Origin: Chloroflexota bacterium | Lineage (GTDB): Bacteria; Chloroflexota; Anaerolineae; Ardenticatenales; Ardenticatenaceae | Direction: 5' to 3' | NCBI GenBank assembly: GCA_003520455.1 | Contig: DOUV01000021.1 | Location: forward strand, 1-9,998 | DNA: 9,998 nt | In this document: one piece after another, positions 5,661 to 9,998 of the stretch | Layout of the letters: each line of letters begins with the position of its first letter | Numbering within the stretch: position 1 is the stretch's first letter | Translations under genes and position numbers: made by a program | Notes under the pieces: generated by a model | Told to the model about the DNA's origin: nothing | What the model saw: the letters and a program-made list of their open reading frames with translations, nothing else | The model's database searches: none

Positions 5661-7299
5661 GGCTGTCATCGAGATCGGCCAGCTTCGCTACCGGTACAGC
5701 ACCGCCGAGACCCGGTGGGCGCTGGACGGTTTGAATCTCCGGATCGAGCCAGGAGAGTATCTGCTGATCTGCGGCGCGAGCGGCTCAGGGAAGTCTACTC
5801 TGTGCCGGACCTTCAACGGGTTGATCCCGCACTTCTACGGCGGCTTGCTGGAAGGGCACGTCTGGGTGGGAGGGCAGGAGACGCGGACGCAGCTGGTCAG
5901 CGATCTGTATGCCCACGTAGGTCTCGTCTTTCAGAATCCGCAGGCCCAGTTATTCACCGGCACTGTGGAGTGTGAGTTAGCCTTTGGTCTGGAGAGTCTG
6001 GGCCTACCGAAGGCCGAGATTCGCAGGCGCGTGGAAGAGAGCGCGGGGATCGTCGGACTCTCGCACTTGCTGGCGCGGAATCCGCACCAACTCTCCGGCG
6101 GCGAGCAGCAACTCGTTGCGATCGCCGCGGCCCTGGCGCTGCACCCCGCGATCATCGTCCTGGATGAGCCCTACGCCAGTCTGGACCCCGCCAATGTCAG
6201 CCGCGTTCGGGCGGCACTGCGCGAGATCCACCGACGGGGCACGGCCATCGTGCTCACCGAGCACCGGTTGTCGCACGCCATCGCCGACGTCGAGCGCATA
6301 GTGGTATTGGACCAGGGCCGCATCGTGCTGGATGGACCTCCCCAGGTGGTCTTGCAGGAAGAGGTCGAGGCATTCGGGCTGAATCTGCCCCCAGTGGTGC
6401 GCCTTGCCCGCGATCTCGACCTCCCGGAGGTTCCCCTCACCGTGGAGGCGGCGGTGCGCGCGCTGAGGTATCGAGGGCGGTTGCCGGCCTGGTTGGAGGA
6501 GCCACCCAGTTCGCTTGCGCCGCCCACCGGGAGCAGTGTGCTCCAGGTTGAAGATGTCGCTTTCACCTTCGAAGGGCGACCCGTTTTGCAAGGGGTGTGC
6601 CTGAATCTCTGCGCAGGCGACTGTCTCGCGGTCGTAGGAGCCAACGGGTCCGGCAAGACGACGCTGATCAAGCACTTCAACGGCCTCTACCGGCCCACCC
6701 AGGGACGGGTGCTGGTTCTGGGTCAGGACACGCGCCAGACGAAGGTCTCACACCTGGCGCGCCATGTTGGCCTGGCCTTCCAAAACGCCAACGATCAGTT
6801 CTTCCGCTTTCAAGTACGCGAAGAGATTGAGGTGGGACCGCGCACTTTGGGATGCTTCGATGAGGGGTGGCTGCAAGAGTTGGTGACCCTTTTCGGTCTG
6901 AAACCGTTGCTCGAACGCTCTCCATACCGGTTGAGTGAGGGTGAAAAGAAGCGCGTCGCGTTCGCTGCCGCCCTGGCCACTCGTCCCGAGATCCTGGTGC
7001 TTGACGAGCCGACCACCGGGCAGGATTGGGCCTTCCGCCAGGCGCTGGGTGATTTGCTCGGTGAGTTGCGCGCGCGCGGCCAGACCGTGGTCCTGGTCAC
7101 GCATGACCTGGAGTTCGCCGAGCAGCATGCGGATCGTTGGGTTCTGTTGGCAGACGGGCGGGTGCTGGCGAATGGGGCCCCCTGGACACTCATGAGAAAT
7201 GAGACGGCTTTGCGCAGAGCGAGCCTCGAACCGACGCAAAGGTTCCAACTCCACCTGGCGTTCAGCCAGGCGCAGAACCTCCAAGAGCTTCGCGAATGA
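5653..7299 (+). CDS. ecfA: Fused double-ATPase subunit of the ECF transporter (EcfA1-EcfA2)
   Basis: One 548-aa cytoplasmic protein carries two ABC ATPase domains, where many ECF systems use two separate subunits. Domain 1 (about 1-235) has Walker A GASGSGKST (41-49), Q-loop Gln94, signature LSGGEQ (147-152), Walker B IIVLDEP (167-173, Glu172) and H-loop His204. Domain 2 (about 296-530) has GANGSGKTT (329-337), Gln377, signature LSEGE (427-431), Walker B ILVLDEP (447-453, Glu452) and His484. A linker of about 60 residues joins them. Both catalytic sites look intact; the second signature has Glu in place of the first Gly. Start is the GTG at 5653, within the end of thiW, with GGGGGAG (5636-5642) about 10 nt upstream. 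The stop overlaps the ecfT start (ATGA). It powers uptake by ThiW. Confidence 0.93.
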   Translation: MPEAVIEIGQLRYRYSTAETRWALDGLNLRIEPGEYLLICGASGSGKSTLCRTFNGLIPHFYGGLLEGHVWVGGQETRTQLVSDLYAHVGLVFQNPQAQLFTGTVECELAFGLESLGLPKAEIRRRVEESAGIVGLSHLLARNPHQLSGGEQQLVAIAAALALHPAIIVLDEPYASLDPANVSRVRAALREIHRRGTAIVLTEHRLSHAIADVERIVVLDQGRIVLDGPPQVVLQEEVEAFGLNLPPVVRLARDLDLPEVPLTVEAAVRALRYRGRLPAWLEEPPSSLAPPTGSSVLQVEDVAFTFEGRPVLQGVCLNLCAGDCLAVVGANGSGKTTLIKHFNGLYRPTQGRVLVLGQDTRQTKVSHLARHVGLAFQNANDQFFRFQVREEIEVGPRTLGCFDEGWLQELVTLFGLKPLLERSPYRLSEGEKKRVAFAAALATRPEILVLDEPTTGQDWAFRQALGDLLGELRARGQTVVLVTHDLEFAEQHADRWVLLADGRVLANGAPWTLMRNETALRRASLEPTQRFQLHLAFSQAQNLQELRE

Positions 7300-7958
7300 G
7301 CTTTCATTTGGACCCCCGCAGCCGGCTCGCGCTGACGGTGCTATATGCTGTGTTCATCATTACGTCGAGGCGGCCGATGGAATTGTTCATCGGGTTGGGC
7401 GGGTTGTGGCTCGCGATCCTGGCAGCGGGAGAGAGTCGCCAGTATTTGCGTTGGCTGCGGTTGGTCGCGGCGATGGCCATTACCTGGTTCGCCATCGCCC
7501 TATGGGCCTTCGATCTCGCCATCGCCGCGACGGCTAGCCTGCGGCTGGTGGCGCTCACATCAGCCTTTTTCCTCTTCTTCCGCACCACAGCCCCCGAAGA
7601 TCTCGGGAATGCGCTGGTGCAGATGGGGCTTCCCTATTCGGTCGCCTTCATTCTCAGCACATCGCTCCAGTTTGTGCCAATCATCAGCCGCAAGGCCCAA
7701 AACATCGTGGATGCCCAACGCTCGCGAGGCATCCCCCTCGAGCCTGGGCCGGCGGCCGTGCGCCACATCCCGGCGCTGCTGGCTCCGCTGCTAATCCAGG
7801 CCTTCCAGTTGGCCGACGAGCTGGCCGAGGCTATGGAGTCGCGAGGCTTTGGCCGCGCCGGGCGAACCTTCATGCACGATTACCGGCTGCGGCTTGCCGA
7901 CTGGCTCGTGTTGGTTGGGGCTGTTGCTGTCCTGGCAGCGAGCACTTTGATTCGATAG
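7296..7958 (+). CDS. ecfT: ECF transporter transmembrane coupling subunit EcfT
   Basis: Membrane protein of 220 aa that links the ATPase pair to the S-component. Hydrophobic helices lie near residues 11-23, 30-44, 55-95 and 201-218. The cytoplasmic coupling helices carry the two X-Arg-Gly motifs typical of EcfT: DAQRSRG (139-145) and AMESRGFG (179-186), which dock on the two ATPase domains. The ATG at 7296 overlaps the ecfA stop by 4 nt (ATGA), so translation is probably coupled; only a weak AAGAG precedes it. With thiW and ecfA it completes an S-A-A-T set, so this transporter need not borrow a shared energising module. thiD follows after 14 nt. Confidence 0.92.
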   Translation: MSFHLDPRSRLALTVLYAVFIITSRRPMELFIGLGGLWLAILAAGESRQYLRWLRLVAAMAITWFAIALWAFDLAIAATASLRLVALTSAFFLFFRTTAPEDLGNALVQMGLPYSVAFILSTSLQFVPIISRKAQNIVDAQRSRGIPLEPGPAAVRHIPALLAPLLIQAFQLADELAEAMESRGFGRAGRTFMHDYRLRLADWLVLVGAVAVLAASTLIR

Positions 7959-7972
7959 CAAGGAGGTTGAGG

Positions 7973-8806
7973 ATGAAACGAGCTCTCACGATTGCCGGTT
8001 CGGATTCGGGCGGTGGGGCCGGAATTCAAGCGGACCTCAAGACGTTCGCCGCATTCGGCCTCTTCGGCATGAGCGTTCTCACCGCACTGACGGCCCAAAA
8101 CACGGTCGGCGTGCAAGCCGTGTTCGAGGTGCCCCCGGAATTCGTGCGCCAGCAGCTCGATTCGGTGCTGAACGACATCGGTGCCGACGTAGTCAAGACA
8201 GGCATGCTCTCCAATGCTGAGATTATTGCCGCGGTCGCCGACGGGTTGCGCGCCCACCGCGTGACGACCTTGGTGATAGACCCCGTAATGGTCGCCAAGA
8301 GCGGGGATCCGTTGTTGCAACCATCGGCGCGCGAGGCGCTCATTCAAAATCTCCTCCCCCTGGCACTGGTCGTGACCCCCAATCGCTACGAGGCCGAGGT
8401 CCTCACCGGGATGACCGTCGCGACCCGAGCGGACATGGAAGCAGCCGCCCGTGCGATTCATGCCCTGGGGCCACGGGTCGTAGTCGTCAAGGGAGGACAC
8501 GTGGAGACTGGTGACGAGAGTGTAGACCTGCTCTTCGACGGTGACTACGTCCATCTTCTCCGGACCCCGCGGATCGCCACGACCAACACCCATGGCACCG
8601 GCTGCACGTTTGCCTCGGCGATCGCCGCCGGGCTGGCGCGGGGACTGGCCGTACTGGACGCAGCCGAACGTGCCAAGCGCTATCTGAGCGCGGCCCTGGC
8701 CGCGGCCGCGGGGCAGCGGTTCGGTGCCGGTCACGGGCCGGTCGACCACTTCGCGCCTGCAGCGCTGGCAGTAAGCGGCCTCTGCCATCCAACCCTCACG
8801 GACTGA
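7973..8806 (+). CDS. thiD: Hydroxymethylpyrimidine / phosphomethylpyrimidine kinase
   Basis: Phosphorylates HMP twice with ATP to HMP-PP (EC 2.7.1.49 and 2.7.4.7), one of the two substrates of ThiE. It has 277 aa, the usual length, and a ribokinase-like fold. Motifs are TIAGSDSGGGAGIQADLKTF (6-25), the substrate-pocket TAQNTVGVQ (40-48, Gln42 corresponding to Gln44 of the Salmonella enzyme), VVKTGML (73-79), VIDPVMVAKSGDPLL (101-115), VTPNRYEAEVLTG (134-146), VVKGGH (171-176) and the anion hole with catalytic Cys in HGTGCTF (207-213, Cys211). The ATG at 7973 follows AAGGAGG (7960-7966) by 6 nt; the in-frame TTG at 7967 is rejected. It is the last gene of the thiamine operon. It has no ThiE or ThiN fusion. 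No clear terminator is visible after it. Confidence 0.96.
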   Translation: MKRALTIAGSDSGGGAGIQADLKTFAAFGLFGMSVLTALTAQNTVGVQAVFEVPPEFVRQQLDSVLNDIGADVVKTGMLSNAEIIAAVADGLRAHRVTTLVIDPVMVAKSGDPLLQPSAREALIQNLLPLALVVTPNRYEAEVLTGMTVATRADMEAAARAIHALGPRVVVVKGGHVETGDESVDLLFDGDYVHLLRTPRIATTNTHGTGCTFASAIAAGLARGLAVLDAAERAKRYLSAALAAAAGQRFGAGHGPVDHFAPAALAVSGLCHPTLTD

Positions 8807-8929
8807 GAGCGAACTGCGACCGGACTCCGTTGGTGCCCGATCGGCCTACAATAACCTTCAGGCCAGAAGCGCTCGTACCCAGGCGCAGGCTGGCGATTTA
8901 CGTGAGTGCTCGCCCAAGGAGGAATGCTG
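8807..8929 (+). promoter_or_regulatory. Leader of the citrate synthase gene with a candidate -10 box
   Basis: The 123-bp gap has no gene. TACAAT (8847-8852) is a good -10 candidate, identical to the one before the riboswitch, but no convincing -35 lies 16-18 bp upstream. GGCCT (8843-8847) and AGGCC (8860-8864) form an inverted repeat around this box, a possible operator. A small stem GGCGA (8892-8896) / TCGCC (8910-8914) stands just before the AAGGAGG Shine-Dalgarno (8916-8922). No T-rich terminator for thiD was found, so some read-through from the operon is possible. Confidence 0.4.
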
Positions 8930-9998
8930 ATGGCAAGCAGTAAAGGGCTTGAAGGAATTGTTGCCGGCAACACGAGTTTGAGTCTGGTTGAAGGGGAGAT
9001 TGGTCGGTTAAGCTATCGCGGATACAGCATTCGCGAGCTGGCCGAGAAAGCAACCTACGAGGAGGTTGTCTACCTCCTCTGGCAGGGTGAATTGCCAACG
9101 CCCGAGCAACTCGCGGAATTCAACGCTCGCTCCGTGGCGGAGCGTGCGGTGCCTGAGGGAGTCATCGAGGTTTTGCGGCTGTTGGCACCCGACGCGGCCC
9201 CGATGGACGCCTTGCGCACCGGCGCCTCGGCCCTCGGCTCGCTCCTGCCAAAAGCTCAAGGGACCACGATTGAGGGTGCTCTGGCCTTGACCGCCCGTAT
9301 CCCAACCATTCTTGCCGCCTACCATCGTCTACGCCAGGGTCAGGCGCCGCTCGCACCCCGCTCCGACCTCGGCCACGCCGCCAACTATCTCTACATGCTC
9401 ACAGGGAATGAGCCAACCGCAGCGCAGGCCTATGCGATTGACCGCTACTTCATTCTGCTGGCCGATCACGGCTTCAACGCTTCGACGTTCACCGGTCGCA
9501 TCGTGGCTAGCACGCTGAGCGATATGTGCTCGGCAGTGGTGGCGGCGATCGGCGCGTTGAAGGGACCGCTGCACGGTGGCGCTCCCTCCGAGGTGCTCAA
9601 AATGCTGAACGCCATTGGGAGCAAGGAGAACGCTGAGCCCTGGATTGGCTCGGCCCTCGCCCATGGCGAGCGCTTGATGGGCTTTGGCCACCGCGTCTAC
9701 AAGGCGGAAGATCCGCGCGCCGACGTGCTGCGTGATCTTGCCTCGCACGTCGCGCGCCGCGAGCGCTTCGAATTCTTCGAGACGGTGGAACGTGAGGCCC
9801 TGCGCCTCCTGGAAGAGGCCAAACCAGGCCGCCGGCTCTACACCAACGTTGAGTACTATTCAGCCGTCGTCCTGGACGCCGTGGGCCTCCCCGGCGACTT
9901 CTTCACGCCGACGTTCGCGGCCAGCCGGACCGCGGGATGGACCGCACACGTGCTGGAGCAGATGGCCGACAACCGCCTGATTCGCCCGCACGCCGCCT
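8930..9998 (+). CDS. Citrate synthase (or 2-methylcitrate synthase), 3' end cut by window
   Basis: Condenses acetyl-CoA with oxaloacetate to citrate at the entry of the TCA cycle (EC 2.3.3.x). The visible 356 codons cover nearly the whole type-I bacterial enzyme; the last residues lie outside the window. The two catalytic histidines are in GPLHGGAP (212-219, His215) and MGFGHRVYKAEDPRA (250-264, His254). Substrate contacts include ADHGFNAST (178-186, His180) and SRTAGW (332-337, Arg333). The third catalytic residue, normally Asp in a NVDF-like motif, is Glu308 in TNVEYYSAVVL (305-315). AAGGAGG (8916-8922) is 7 nt from the ATG at 8930; an in-frame ATG at 8924 is only 1 nt from it and is less likely. 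Citrate and methylcitrate synthase cannot be separated from sequence alone. It is not part of thiamine metabolism. Confidence 0.9.
   Translation, partial: MASSKGLEGIVAGNTSLSLVEGEIGRLSYRGYSIRELAEKATYEEVVYLLWQGELPTPEQLAEFNARSVAERAVPEGVIEVLRLLAPDAAPMDALRTGASALGSLLPKAQGTTIEGALALTARIPTILAAYHRLRQGQAPLAPRSDLGHAANYLYMLTGNEPTAAQAYAIDRYFILLADHGFNASTFTGRIVASTLSDMCSAVVAAIGALKGPLHGGAPSEVLKMLNAIGSKENAEPWIGSALAHGERLMGFGHRVYKAEDPRADVLRDLASHVARRERFEFFETVEREALRLLEEAKPGRRLYTNVEYYSAVVLDAVGLPGDFFTPTFAASRTAGWTAHVLEQMADNRLIRPHAA

Noticed and set aside
8807..8929. Intrinsic terminator after thiD
   Set aside because: Short GC-rich inverted repeats are visible but none is followed by a run of T.
1..9998. CRISPR arrays, insertion sequences, tRNA or rRNA genes
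   Set aside because: No regularly spaced repeats, transposase motifs, terminal inverted repeats or tRNA cloverleaf signatures were seen on either strand.

Overview
The window is a compact bacterial thiamine (vitamin B1) salvage operon of nine genes on the + strand, followed by an unrelated gene. It is high in GC, has strong AAGGAGG-type Shine-Dalgarno sites, and carries only bacterial gene families. The style of the ThiE, ThiW and citrate synthase proteins suggests a Chloroflexota-like or other high-GC free-living bacterium, but that placement is an inference and not secure.

Region 1 (1-256) is the leader. It holds a candidate sigma70-type promoter, a canonical TPP riboswitch aptamer (about 71-172) and an intrinsic terminator (190-221). 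The aptamer's 3' P1 strand can instead pair with the 5' arm of the terminator, so the leader reads as a transcription-terminating OFF switch.

Region 2 (257-4886) encodes an NCS1-type permease (CytX-like, probable hydroxymethylpyrimidine uptake), ThiE, ThiM, ThiL and TenA. thiE/thiM and thiM/thiL overlap by 17 and 14 nt. Region 3 (4887-5144) is a 258-bp gap without a gene. It looks structured and resembles domain I of a bacterial group II intron, possibly a remnant. Region 4 (5145-8806) encodes a complete dedicated ECF transporter (ThiW S-component, a fused two-ATPase EcfA, EcfT) and ThiD. These genes overlap or are separated by only 14 nt. Region 5 (8807-9998) is a leader of about 120 bp and the 5' 356 codons of a citrate synthase, cut by the window end.

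Together the genes form a self-contained salvage route. CytX and ThiW-EcfAAT bring in precursors (HMP and thiazole alcohol are the likely substrates). TenA regenerates HMP from degraded thiamine. ThiD makes HMP-PP, ThiM makes THZ-P, ThiE joins them to thiamine phosphate, and ThiL makes TPP, which would close the riboswitch. No de novo genes (thiC, thiG, thiS, thiF, thiO/thiH) lie in the window. Most of the content belongs to known families. The points most worth a second look are the structured tenA-thiW gap, the predicted antiterminator, the pairing of two uptake systems in one operon, the ThiE C-terminal tail and the Asp-to-Glu change at the citrate synthase catalytic acid.
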